Source of the DNA: Siphonodentalium dalli
Lineage: Eukaryota > Mollusca > Scaphopoda > Gadilida > Siphonodentaliidae
Assembly: GCA_032622095.1 (NCBI GenBank)
Contig: CP136069.1
Location: forward strand, 202,226,690-202,290,689
Direction: 5' to 3'
Length of the DNA stretch: 64,000 bases
The notes under the pieces were generated by a model, which was given only the letters and a program-made list of their open reading frames with translations, had not been told where the DNA came from and ran no database searches. Shown here one piece after another: positions 54,292 to 64,000 of this stretch; the first letter of the stretch is position 1, and every line of letters starts with the position of its first letter. Position numbers and translations under genes: made by a program.

Positions 54292-56216
54292 ATGTCAGAA
54301 GATAGTGATCAATTTGATCAGAGTAAACCCGTTGGGCTTATTGGATTTGCTAATGCATCTGAATATTCAAGTGCATGTCAATACTGCTCTGATCATACAA
54401 TTGACGTCCTAGAAATTGACCTGGCAGGAATTGGTTTACTTGTTTTCTTTGATGAAACTGAACTGAACGAGTGTTACATACGTTCATCATTAAATAATTG
54501 GGACTGCTTTTTGTACATACTTGTCTAAGTGATACAAATGGCTGCAAAATGTCGTCTGATTTATCAGACATCGCAGAAAAGATGAAACATGTAAGAAACT
54601 CGTTGTACCAAGAACAGGAGGTTCTTGACCAAAATAATCTTGACTCAGATAATTCTGATGATGAGGATGGAATGATACAATTTAGTAGACCTCATAAGAA
54701 AGTCTCTTATGGAGACGAAGCCAATGGCTACTTGCTCATCGACGAGTATTCTTCCACTCCCGATGTTAAGCAAGGAAACGAATATCATCATCAAACACCA
54801 CCTCCATTTAAAAGGTCAGGTGAAGACATTGAGCAACATACTTGTTCAAGAAACAAGGATGGTGCTGACGATGAAAGTGAGTATGCTTGGCTGGCACGGT
54901 CACGTGTTACACCCTCTCAGACAATGGAATTGTTTTCCAAACCAAAAGACAACTTTCAGTCACTGACTGGAAAGTTTAAACGATTGCCTGTACCCAGTTC
55001 TGTAATTACCGGAGATTGCCTCTTTGATAAACATAACTCAGAACCACATGGTGGTCAGAAAACTCAACCTGAACATAATCTTGGGTATCGCCTAAGTAGT
55101 ATGGAAAATAGGGTTTTCTGAACCACATACTCACTCATATAATAAAACGAGTAGCAATGCAACTCACCATGACAACTGGGAGACATATGAAACAAACTGT
55201 AGAGCGGCAAGTAAGCCCCACATAAATTCTGCTCCCAATATGGAGAAGGTGACACCACCTTCCCATCTAAAACGTTCCTATAGGGAACAACCAACAAACC
55301 TGGACAGGTATGGTTCAACACACAGAGGAGTGGAATCCACTCAGTGGATACTCCTACATATGAACAAATAAAACGTCACACTGTCATGCCTTCTACCTAT
55401 GCTGGTACAGGGTCATGGCTAGACTACCATGCTCATTTCGAAGCATGTACACAAATTAATTGTTGGAAGCAACATGAGAGAGGTCTCTACCTGGCTGTAT
55501 CCCTAAGAGGGCTGGCCCAGGGAGTTCTCGGTGATATGCCCTCAGGGCTCGAGCGAGATTATGAGGCTCTCATCTCTGCAATTGAAGACAGGTTCGCAGC
55601 AGCGAACCAAACCGAGTTGTTTAGGGTTCAACTCAGAGAGCGACGCCAAAGGGCTGATGAAACACTGCCTGAGATGGGGCAGAATATAAGACGGCTTGCA
55701 AATCTGGCGTATAGATCTGCACCTTTAGAGGTCAGAGATACCCTTTCAAAAGAACAGTTTATTGATGGTCTTTATGAACCGGAAATAAGATTAAGGGTGA
55801 AACAATCAAGACCTGTCACGCTCAACGATGCCATCCCGCATGATGTTGAGTTTGAGGCATTTATTAAATCTGAAAAACATGGAGCAAAGGGTTATGCTCG
55901 CTCCATTGGGTTTGAAACAGACTCAAACAAAAACCACAATGAGATGCAGCAACTCAAGGGGCAGTTAGCTGAACTCAAAAACTCATTGGCTACCATGGAG
56001 TCACAGATAAAACTTCTGAAAATATCTCAAAAGGGGACTAAACCTGACACTTTGAGAGTGTCCAATCAAAATCAACGAGCTTGTTTTGAGTGTAGTTCCT
56101 CTGCTCACATACGTACGCATTGTCCCAAATTACAGGGCCAGAGACGACCCCCTCATGATAGACAAAATAACACAATGGGGAAGTTTAAGGGTTTCGTCCG
56201 CTCTGTATGGAACTGA
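54292..56216 (+). pseudogene. gag of the LTR element, frame-broken
   Basis: The likely start is ATG at 54292 (MSEDSDQFDQSK), 54 bases after the PBS. This frame ends at 54528. A second frame (54498-55121) continues with an acidic, Asp/Glu-rich region (DLSDIAEKMKHVRNSLYQEQ, then a DSDNSDDEDG run). From 55120 the sense frame shifts by one until about 55340, and then returns. Two compensating breaks and one upstream break make it non-functional as read, unless the breaks are sequencing errors. Capsid and nucleocapsid parts are in the last frame (separate entry). Confidence 0.75.
55344..56216 (+). CDS. Gag capsid and nucleocapsid part with CCHC zinc knuckle
   Basis: 290 codons; the listed left limit is a GTG inside a longer coding region, not a true start. 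Residues about 20-175 have the layout of a Ty3/gypsy capsid (YAGTGSWLDYHAHFEACTQI, RGLAQGVLGDMP, LRERRQRADETLPEMGQNIR, EQFIDGLYEPEIRLRVK). Residues 200-226 form a coiled-coil-like segment. A zinc knuckle C-x2-C-x4-H-x4-C lies at C247, C250, H255, C260 and would bind the RNA genome. The frame then ends after 30 residues where protease should follow. In a complete element this protein would form the particle in the cytoplasm. It is related to Mag-like gypsy gags by pattern, not proven by search. Confidence 0.85.
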   Translation: MDTPTYEQIKRHTVMPSTYAGTGSWLDYHAHFEACTQINCWKQHERGLYLAVSLRGLAQGVLGDMPSGLERDYEALISAIEDRFAAANQTELFRVQLRERRQRADETLPEMGQNIRRLANLAYRSAPLEVRDTLSKEQFIDGLYEPEIRLRVKQSRPVTLNDAIPHDVEFEAFIKSEKHGAKGYARSIGFETDSNKNHNEMQQLKGQLAELKNSLATMESQIKLLKISQKGTKPDTLRVSNQNQRACFECSSSAHIRTHCPKLQGQRRPPHDRQNNTMGKFKGFVRSVWN

Positions 56217-57288
56217 GACAGAAGAAAGCTAAGGAGATGAACTGGAGATGAGTTGCCTCCACCAAAAGGAATTGATTTCCTTCCAATGATGTTTATACAT
56301 AAAATGTGCCATTTGATGCTCTGACTTTGAAACTTGTTCACATTAAAATAAAAAAAAATAATAATAATAATAAAAAAATAAAAAACAAAATGTGTTCATT
56401 AATTCCCTTGATTGTTCAATTCTTGCAGAATCCTATCTGCCAAATCACAAGTGGGGATAACAAATGAAAAGTAAACCTTGTATAGAATTGTTGTTGCAAC
56501 TTAAAAATATAATATAAATATTGTATATAATTGTTGTTGCAACTGTCTATAAAATGTAAAGGGAAGTGGTGGCCATCTGGGGGAGCATCGAGTCCCAGAT
56601 GGCCTGAGAATTAATTTTCGAACACGACCCCTGGATCCAACTTGCAGGAGTTAGGTCTTGACTAGATGTCGAGGGATGGACGAGCCCTCGTTAATGGCTG
56701 TGCCGTGTCAAGGGAAATTCACACCCTTGACACGTTAAAGAACGACCAAGAGTAGGCCCCTGTAGCCGGTCTTTGGTGTACTAAAACCTGCAATCTGAAC
56801 CTGATACTCATAAAACTTTGGTTTTCACAACAACAAAACTGCATAATTCACATCTGAAAATCAAAACTACTTCAAACAGCAGTCTCATGACTGAGTCTGT
56901 TATGTAACACCACAACTTTCCTCTCACTTAATCATAATGTGTAGACGAGCTTGTTGCAAGTCTCATTGATAAAACTGTCAAAACTTGGAGCATCAAAGAT
57001 ATGCCCAAGTTGTTGGCAGGGTGTGTGGCATAAAGGACTTATGTCCTCGCAAAGGCGAATCTGGCAGAGATATGCTGTTGGTATTAATTGGAGCATGGCT
57101 CCCACCAGCATGTGATGCTCATAAAGTCCAGGATGGGGACATGGAGAGCAACGAGTCGCACATAGCCTGAGGGCTGATAGTTGACAGATATTCTGTGAGA
57201 GGGCGGTTTACCTTGTTGGCAAAATGTGGTAGCCGTAAAACCGAGTGGTCCGCATGCGAGGACGCACGCAATTCGGAGGTGTGGGTAG
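56217..57288 (+). other. Non-coding 3' internal region of the LTR element
   Basis: Where pol would be, there is a (AAT)n/poly-A stretch (56345-56392), then unremarkable sequence. The short palindrome CCATCTGGG...CCCAGATGG is at 56573-56601. A purine-rich GGAGGTGTGGGTAG (57275-57288) directly before the 3' LTR is the probable polypurine tract. No enzyme domain in any frame. Confidence 0.7.
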
Positions 57289-57942
57289 TGTGACACGCAT
57301 GGGGATGGATCAACATATACATCCCTCAGGCCAGACAACCAGTACAAGTCAACTGAATGAGTGTTCTTTCTCAACAGTTTACCGACAAACGGTATACTCC
57401 GTTCCGGCTCCGATTCCGGCATAACATATTTTTAAATCAACGGCGTACAAATATATCTAAATATTTCTACATCCAAACAGTGATAACAGTGATAAAAACC
57501 GGTAACAATCATTGATACCTTTTAATATCGTATCCTCGTTATCAAGTTCACCTTTCAGAATATTTGTACGGCCTTAATGATTAAAAGAACATGAGAAATA
57601 AACTGACTTGTGTTGTGTTTACTACGGCGAAAATAGGTGTCCACGGAAGCAACGTAATTAATTCGTTGCGGGATTCACCTTGCGAAATAAGCTATCAAAC
57701 CATGCCCGAATAGCCTTGTCAGGGGCAATTCCAAACATCTGGGCTTATTTCAACCATCTATGCGTGTCAGCAGTACACATTCCTCCTATTTTCGATTCAG
57801 ACAACTTCTCAAAATACGTACACGGAAGTACACCAAAATAGAAACAACTAGGTCACAAAAGTAAATATTAAACCATGCTTGAATAGCTATTTAGGGGGAC
57901 ATCATAAAGCATGCTGGTCCTTCCAAACTCTACCCAGCTTCT

Positions 57943-58060
57943 GATTGGTTCCTTCCATCTCAGACTCTGGTTGGTCATTCTGCTGCAATTTGATTGGCTG
58001 CTTCTTGATCCTCCAGGTCTGAGAAAGTGCTATAAAAGGCTGGCACAAATCAGAATCTTG
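57943..58060 (+). promoter_or_regulatory. Promoter-like block: three inverted CCAAT boxes and a TATA box
   Basis: GATTGG at 57943, GGTTGGTC at about 57970 and GATTGG at about 57990 (complement of CCAAT), then GCTATAAAAGGCTGG at 58030-58044. This order and spacing is that of a polymerase II core promoter and would fit an LTR U3. It lies only in the 3' LTR's extra segment. Confidence 0.55.
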
Positions 58061-58089
58061 GCACACTGAGACTGAGAACTTACTGCTAG

Positions 58090-59663
58090 CAGGCTTGGGG
58101 CAATTACTTGTGAATGTAATTAATTACAATTACAATTACTTCAACATTTTTCAATTACAATTATAATTCCCATTACATCTATTTCACAATGTAATTAATT
58201 ACAATTACAATTACTTTGAAATGTAATTCAATTACAATTACAATTACATTTCAATACAGAATTGAAATTGGAACACTATTTATCTAATTTGATAACAAAA
58301 TAAATTTATCTAATTTGATAACAAAACATAAATTTAACACAAGCAAGATCAAATACACGAAGAAGCACACTAATGAAGCACACTTTGCAAAGAGCAGCCA
58401 ATGTACTGAGTTCATGATAGGACTGGTGTTCGTAGAACTGAGCTAACAATTTCAGCATGTTGTATTGGCAGCTAGTAGCCGGGGTTGATCTTCTAGAAAT
58501 TCAGATGATATCAGAGATTTGAGAACTTTGCTAACTATCTTCAATGCTTTGGTTCTTGGCTGATGTTTTTTACGTACTGAAAGATTCTAGGTTATTGATC
58601 ACTTGCGTGTGTGACTGTGTAGATATCTCGATAATAGAGTATTTTAGTAACATATACATGTATCCATCATTTCATTATTAAATAAATAGGACTGTCTCAG
58701 TAAGTCAGATACAAAGCCAGGCCATTGTAAAGGACAATGAGATTATCAACACTCTTATTGTTAATTAGAGTCATTAACAGAATTAGCCTTTGTGGCCACC
58801 AGCTTACTGGTGACACAATGCCTACACTAGACTAATTGCTAATTGGGGGATTACTGAGGCAGATATTTGTCATCACTTTGTCATTCAGTTGCAAATTAGA
58901 AGGGTCAACAAAGAATGCATACACCAATACCGCCATATGACTGAATTAATATGTCAATGTTATTAAACAATACTAGTACATAGAAATGGAAACTTACCTT
59001 CAGATGTGTCACAAAATTGGAGGTAACTTTTTTAGAACAGGAGATTGTAGTTGGGCAAAGTTTGTACTTTGCTTTCATAGGACCCGATGTGTCTTTCGGC
59101 TAATAAAAATGCTGCCATATATTTTGTAGACATGTTGATAACATTAGCAATGGTTGGTATGAATTTCTCCCAATTGCCATTGCTTATATACCATATCAGA
59201 TGGAGGTAATAAAAACATGATCACAAGAGTGATCTATTAGTGATCTATTGTCAATTATTTGAAGTTGGTTTCTCATTGTATTTATCAAAACAAGCATCAA
59301 AGGTTAACCAATGCTTAAGCAAACAAACATCAGGTGTCAACATAATTCACAATTGAGACACAGTGGATAGAAACTCGAGTGCTGTGACATCATAGTGATA
59401 GCCAGTCAACAGTCTTATACTTTGGAGTTTGGATGAAACAATTGGATGAATCATGAAAGAGAACTTTGAGAAGAACAAGTACCTGTGATTTTGAAGTAAT
59501 TGAAATTAGACCCTAATTACAATTACAATTACATCATAACCAATTAAAATTGCAAATACATGTAATTGAGAATAAACTCAATTACCAATTACATGCAATT
59601 ACTTGAAAAAATGTAATTAATTACATTCAATTACAATTACAAATTACAATTACCCCATCCCTG
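58090..59663. mobile_element. hAT-type element, 1,574 bp, 8-bp TSD
   Basis: The 8-bp direct repeat ACTGCTAG is at 58082-58089 and 59664-59671. The ends are CAGGCTTGGGGCAATTAC and the complement CAGGGATGGGGTAATTG. Subterminal regions are rich in AATTACAATTAC on both sides. CAGG ends, 8-bp duplication and ATTACA-rich ends are typical of hAT elements. No transposase frame is visible, so it is non-autonomous. Inserted into the extra segment of the 3' LTR. Confidence 0.92.
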
Positions 59664-59704
59664 ACTGCTAGGTAACTAGTCAGGATATAAACTCATTGCC
59701 ATCG

Positions 59705-60172
59705 CTGTTGCTCACAAAGTGAGCAACGAGCAACAAACAAACCTGTAACTCACAAAGTGAGCAACGATCAACAAAACTGTCACTCATTGACTAATGAGCG
59801 ACACTCTTTAAACTGTTACTCGTTGACTAATGGGAACAAATCTTTGAATCTAACCGTCACTCATCGACTGATGAGCGACACCCTTTAAACTGTTACTCGT
59901 TGACTAACGAGCAACAAAACTCTGAAACCATATAACTGTCACTCGTTGAGCGACACTCTTTAAACTGTTACTCGTTGACTAACGAGCAACAAAACTCTGA
60001 AACCATATAACTGTCACTCGTTGAGCGACACTCTTAAAATAGTTACTCATGGATCAATGAGCAACACAACTCTGAATCTACATAACTGTCACTCATTGAG
60101 TGACACTCTTAAAACTGTTACTCATTGAATAATGAGCAACAGCATTTAAATAGATACAACCACTACTCATCG
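59705..60172. repeat. 75-bp tandem repeat of small hairpins, about 5 copies
   Basis: The unit GTTACTCGTTGACTAACGAG CAACAAAACTCTGAAACCAT ATAACTGTCACTCGTTGAGC GACACTCTTTAAACT contains two short palindromic cores (GTTACTCGTTGACTAACGAG and TCACTCGTTGAGCGA). Lies in the extra segment of the 3' LTR. Confidence 0.85.
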
Positions 60173-60394
60173 AGTAGTCATAAACTGGTTCCCTATTTAC
60201 TGCCCAAAAATAGGGTGGTGGCAGCAAAACAAAAGACTTCATTGGCAAATTAAACCTGCAGCTCGACTGAGCCAGGCTTACCTCACGTGCCTAAAAACTT
60301 AATAAAATACTCAACCCTTTTTGGCTCGCAGGGACTCGTGGATGAAACCACTCGATCGCTACCGGAATTGAGTCCCCACCCCCTGCGTGTTACA

Positions 60395-61012
60395 AATAGA
60401 TGCATATGCCCCAAACAGTGACGATTTATTCCTGTAAGTACTACACACTCTAGTACGAAAGTGTGGATAAAACCAGCGATATGTGGATATCATATCCCCT
60501 ATGCTGGTTTATGATCATACCAAAATGATATAAAACTCCGAAAACTGTTGCATACGTTATAATTCAAAACGTTCAGTGTATGATGTTTTCTAAGTCCAAC
60601 AAGGGTCGTAACTATGGTAGGTGTGCGTGGACGAAACCCACAATATGTGCCATTATGCGGATTCTGTTCTCCCATGTTGGTCTATATCGCCATACAAAAG
60701 TTGTTCCATCAGTGTGGAAATATGGGCATATGCCCCAGACAGTGGCGTTTTAGTTCTGTAAGTACTACACGGGCCAGAACTCTAGTATGAAATTGTGGAT
60801 AAAACCAGCGATATGTGGATATCATATCCCCCATGCTGGTTTATCATTATACCAAAATGACACCAAACTCCGAAAACTGATGCACGAGTTATACTTAAAA
60901 ACGTTCGTTGTATGATGTTTTCTAAGCCCAACAAGGGTCATAACTATGTGCATTCTGTTCTCCCATGTTGGTCTAAATCACCATACCAAAGGACATCAAC
61001 ATCCGATAAAAA
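60395..61012 (+). repeat. Tandem duplication, period about 330 bp, 2 copies
   Basis: CATATGCCCCARACAGTG, AGTACTACAC, AAAACCAGCGATATGTGGATATCATATCCCC and TCCCATGTTGGTCTA recur from 60405 and from 60735. The LTR element inserted in the first copy. Confidence 0.85.
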
Positions 61013-61649
61013 ATTATTGATCCTTGAGTTTTAAAGCAAAATGTGTGTATGGACGAACGGACGAAGACATCCACTTTACACCTACATAATTTCGGGTGCA
61101 TACTAATAACCAGTCTGTGTAAACATACAATCAGACTCATACTGATACTGTTTTTTTGCATGTGGGTATGTAGTTTACTCCAGACTGAATAATGTCATAT
61201 ATTTGGAGTAGACCTAACATACCTGTGTTTTGGGATCTTAAACTGGTAAGAATTGTATAGTAAGTAATGGAATTATGCACTGAACGATATCATTTGACAG
61301 TTCTAAAATAAAACCCATACACGAAATCAATTATTGATGTAAGTGTGGAGGTCGTCCAACGCCGTTGTTCCCCCATGCCAACGCCGTTTCCTTCTGATTG
61401 GATGAAACCTGGACATTTTTACTATGTTGTTATCGTGAGCTAAGCATGTCCGAGAGGGAATCGACACTAACAAGTGTGATATGTTCTTCGCGTAACCCAG
61501 ACGCGTACACTAAGTTAAACTATGTAGCTGTTATACAGTCGAAAGTCGTAGAAACATTGACAATTTCAAGCTAGAAACTGACATTCGCATCGAGTGGTAT
61601 TTTCCGCAAAACAGTTAGACTGCTCGTACGCAGTTTAAAGCTGCGCATA
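61013..61649. other. No recognisable gene
   Basis: The frame at 60973-61161 has no domain. CCAACGCCGTT is duplicated at 61348 and 61378. Confidence 0.5.
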
Positions 61650-61950
61650 TGTAACGGATGGAATATATATTATTCGGGGCGTTAATAAATGTATATAAAC
61701 AAAAGCGAGAGATAAATATACGTCTTAAAATAACGTGTTACAAAACTCCTCGCCTCGTTTATTCTAAAAATAGTAACAATCGCCACCGATGTTTGCCGTT
61801 AAACGTCGTTGTAACTCGATCACCGCTGTTTGACATCGAGCCACGCCGACGTAATTGCTTCCCCGTCGTTATTGTATTACATACTGTGTATCTATTCCGT
61901 GTCCAAATTGACTATAGGCTATCGCCAGCGAAGTGACTTTTGTATCAACG
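61650..61950 (+). repeat. Dispersed repeat, inverted partner of 52025
   Basis: 61790-61875 is the opposite-orientation partner of 52025-52115. The 92-codon frame (61658-61936) includes VVTRSPLFDIEPRRRNCFP, and the partner copy also keeps a similar reading, hinting at former coding sequence. No family recognised. Confidence 0.5.
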
Positions 61951-62049
61951 CTCAATTATACAATCACTGGGGTATATACGCAGCGTTACCGGGCACTTTC
62001 GTTCCCATAATGCAACGGTCAAAATCGTTATTGGTAAAATGGTCTATAA

Positions 62050-62190
62050 CAGGAAACATGTGAATGGGGTGAAATATATACACACAAATCATAATACAAA
62101 TTTAACTGTTTTACAAATAGCTGTATATATACAAATATTTATAATATATAGTCATTATACAGAATTAACAGAAATGTATAACCTGACAGC
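62050..62190 (+). repeat. Dispersed repeat shared with 49675-49815
   Basis: GAAACATGTGAATGGGGTGAAATA and following words match the earlier locus. Confidence 0.6.
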
Positions 62191-62889
62191 AGCAACATAA
62201 TAGTTTTCACTTCTCAAGGCAATTTACAAATTGGGATGAATTTAGCTTGATAATATGTCATCTTAATTCTGACATATATACATGTATATATAGGCTTCTA
62301 TGCACATTTGCTGCAATACCACAATCAAACTGTACATGCTACTACATACTATGATTTACTATGAGTTTTACAAAACATCCATAGTCAGAAATGGTAACGC
62401 CCTCAATATCATACTATTAGGCATATATATATTATTATATACAATATATTGGTTTCATGAATGTAACTCCTCAGAATTCGCTTAAAATAAATATCCTTCA
62501 AATTATTACAACAACTACGGCTTATTACTGCAGTTTGCTCATTCACCACACCTGAGAGCCTCTAAATGCGGACCAAAAAATTACTAAGTGGAATAAATAC
62601 ACGCCCGATACTTCGCAATACGATATTTGTTCTAAAAAGACTTACTTCATCAACAAAATTAGCTGTCATATTATGCACTGTGTTCCCGCAATAAAATCTG
62701 AAAGAGTGGCCCAGCCATTGTTCATACCTCAACATTGAACGCAATTAACGCGGTTATAAAAGTAACATACTGCAACAATGAGATACATCCGCGAAAACCC
62801 GAAATGTGTTGTCCCGCGAATTATCCTCATCGCTTCATCGCTTCATTGACATGGTCATATCAGCATTACTACAATTTCCTAAAATAACG
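62191..62889. other. No recognisable gene
   Basis: AT-rich with (TA)n stretches; frames at 62300-62744 show no domain. Confidence 0.5.
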
Positions 62890-62925
62890 CGCATCGCGTG
62901 AAACCAGAAATGTGTTGCCCAGCCA

Positions 62926-63447
62926 GGGTTCCCCATCTTATTTCGGGGATACCTGGATGGACAGCACCCCCATCTTATTTCGGGGATACCTGGCTGGACA
63001 GCACGCCCATCGTATTTCGAGGATAGCTGGCTGGACAGCACCCCCATCTTATTTCGGGGATACCTGGCTGGACAGCACCCCCATCTTAATCCGGGGATAC
63101 CTCGCTGGACAGCACCCCCATCTTATTTCGGGATACCTGGCTGGACAGCACCCCCATCTTATTTCGGGGATACCTGGCTGGACAGCACCCCCATCTTATT
63201 TCGGGGATACCTGGCTGGACAGCACCCCCATCTTATTTCGGGGATACCTGGCTGGACAGCACGCCCATCTTAATCAGGGGATACCTCGCTGGACAGCACC
63301 CCTATCTTATTTCGGGGATACCTGGCTGGACAGCACGCCCATCTTATTTCGGGGATACCTGGCTGGACAGCACGCCCATCTTATTTCGAGGATAGCTGGC
63401 TGGACAGCACCCCCATCTTATATCGGGGATACCTGGCTGGACAGCAG
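62926..63447. repeat. 37-bp minisatellite, 14 copies
   Basis: The unit CCCCATCTTATTTCGGGGAT ACCTGGCTGGACAGCAC has few variants (AATCCGG, GAGGATAGC). It contains CCCC...GGGG arms (CCCCATCTTATTTCGGGG), a small hairpin per unit. The unit lacks plus-strand stops in all three frames, so a 194-codon frame (62912-63496) runs through it. Not a gene by other evidence. Confidence 0.95.
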
Positions 63448-63816
63448 ATTGCGGGCGCTAGCGACACAAATATTGATAGACATACCAACGGAATAAATAA
63501 ATTGGTATTGTATGTTTTATTGGAAGCTATTAACATATTATTTCAGTGTTACTGACTCGGCATTACTGTGTTGGACCACAAACCTGTGTGTAACACTATC
63601 ACATGTCTTCTACTTGTATATGTGTTAATTTGCTGCTAAGTTGTTGTCATGTATGTACACAAAATGGTATTCAAACAAGGCACTCTTAAATTAGATCAGT
63701 GACAAAAGAAACAAGTAATATAAAATTCACTCCAACAAAATAAAACATATGGGTACTGAACGCATGCATAGACGCTACTGCACTGCCCTTAGTAAGGGGC
63801 TTATCGATATCTCTTC
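63448..63816. other. No recognisable gene
   Basis: No supported feature. Confidence 0.5.
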
Positions 63817-63981
63817 ATATAAGGATTAACTGTCATGTGGACTGTTTTTATGGAGATGTAACCGTGAGATAAGTGGTCATAACTTGTATGTAAAACCGTT
63901 CGGGTTTTACACAAGTTATGACCACTTACCTCACGGTTACATCTCCATAAAAACAGTCAACATGACAGTTAATCCTTATAT
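63817..63981. repeat. Foldback palindrome, copy 2
   Basis: Same as 49929-50093; the loop here is AAAACCGTTCGGGTTTT. Arms and the following ATACATTTAGCGAAAA are conserved. Confidence 0.95.
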
Positions 63982-64000
63982 TTTATACATTTAGCGAAAA

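Larger units (their letters stand above)
53458..60394 (+). mobile_element. Gag-only LTR retrotransposon (Ty3/gypsy-like)
   Basis: The 5' LTR (53458-54216) starts TGTGACAC and ends GTGTTACA. The 3' LTR (57289-60394) has the same ends but contains a 2,347-bp extra segment (57946-60292). Excluding that, the LTRs differ at only about ten sites by eye, so the insertion is recent. A 4-bp duplication AATA flanks it (53454-53457, 60395-60398). The PBS TGGTGGCAGCGGTGGG lies four bases after the 5' LTR. Internally only a decayed gag is present; there is no protease, reverse transcriptase, RNase H or integrase. This is the terminal-repeat-with-gag type, which would depend on enzymes from another element. 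Confidence 0.9.
57289..60394 (+). repeat. 3' LTR, interrupted by a 2,347-bp extra segment
   Basis: 57289-57945 and 60293-60394 together match the 5' LTR. The junction in the 5' LTR reads CTTCTGAT-AAAAACTT with nothing between. The extra segment begins TGGTTCC and ends CACGTGCCT, with no target duplication. Confidence 0.85.

Noticed and set aside
57084-57422. 112-codon minus-strand frame
   Set aside because: It crosses the internal-LTR border of the retrotransposon on the antisense strand.
1-64000. tRNA or rRNA genes
   Set aside because: I scanned for the GGTTCGANTCC box and cloverleaf contexts and for conserved rRNA words; nothing convincing appeared.

Overview
This is eukaryotic, animal-type DNA. 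It is AT-rich, almost gene-free and packed with transposable elements, foldback palindromes and tandem repeats. The best host coding sequence is a first exon of a Cys-loop ligand-gated ion channel (nicotinic acetylcholine receptor-like) on the minus strand at 15682-16180. Together with a Ty3/gypsy-type gag whose primer-binding site matches tRNA-Leu, LINE 3' ends with (TATC)n tails, hAT and TTAA-type MITEs and long G/C homopolymers, this suggests a lophotrochozoan, most likely a mollusc. That placement is inference, not proof. There are no bacterial genes, operons, tRNA or rRNA genes, or CRISPR arrays that I can see.

Layout. 1-2510: a foldback pair and a dispersed repeat. 2581-13853: a TIR element (ends GGGGCCTATRCTATAG) split by a 9,336-bp insertion (3496-12831) that has a 12-bp TIR and a TTAA target duplication. 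An uninterrupted paralogue at 41456-43275 preserves the empty TTAA site. Inside the insertion lie a 1,570-bp segment duplicated without indels, a large inverted repeat, a foldback and a TTAA MITE. 13854-17417: a duplicated segment, the receptor exon and a minisatellite. 17418-24149: two complete copies of a 458-bp foldback MITE bracket a 3.5-kb satellite (50-bp unit, 1.70-kb higher-order period), a second copy of the dispersed repeat and a LINE 3' end. 24760-26015: a satellite of 30-bp units. 26240-36900: LINE remnants, an 11-bp array of AGGTCA half-sites, a weak gene-start candidate (28368-28640), a family of TTAA MITEs and foldbacks. 37106-41304: a hAT MITE with an 8-bp TSD, degenerate tandem repeats, and a GC-rich palindromic element with a 6-bp TSD.

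41456-52110: the intact TIR element, a possible broken exon with an in-frame TGA (43861-44316), minisatellites, a small LTR element without recognisable proteins (46250-48095), a foldback and a 29-bp satellite with a 203-bp higher-order period. 53458-60394: a gag-only LTR retrotransposon with nearly identical LTRs. Its 3' LTR carries an extra segment with CCAAT/TATA promoter motifs, itself interrupted by a 1,574-bp hAT element. 60395-64000: tandem duplications, dispersed repeats, a 37-bp minisatellite and a second copy of the long foldback.

Nothing here works as a gene system in the operon sense. The most informative content is the nested insertion history, with target-site duplications and empty-site paralogues, and the higher-order structure of the satellites.
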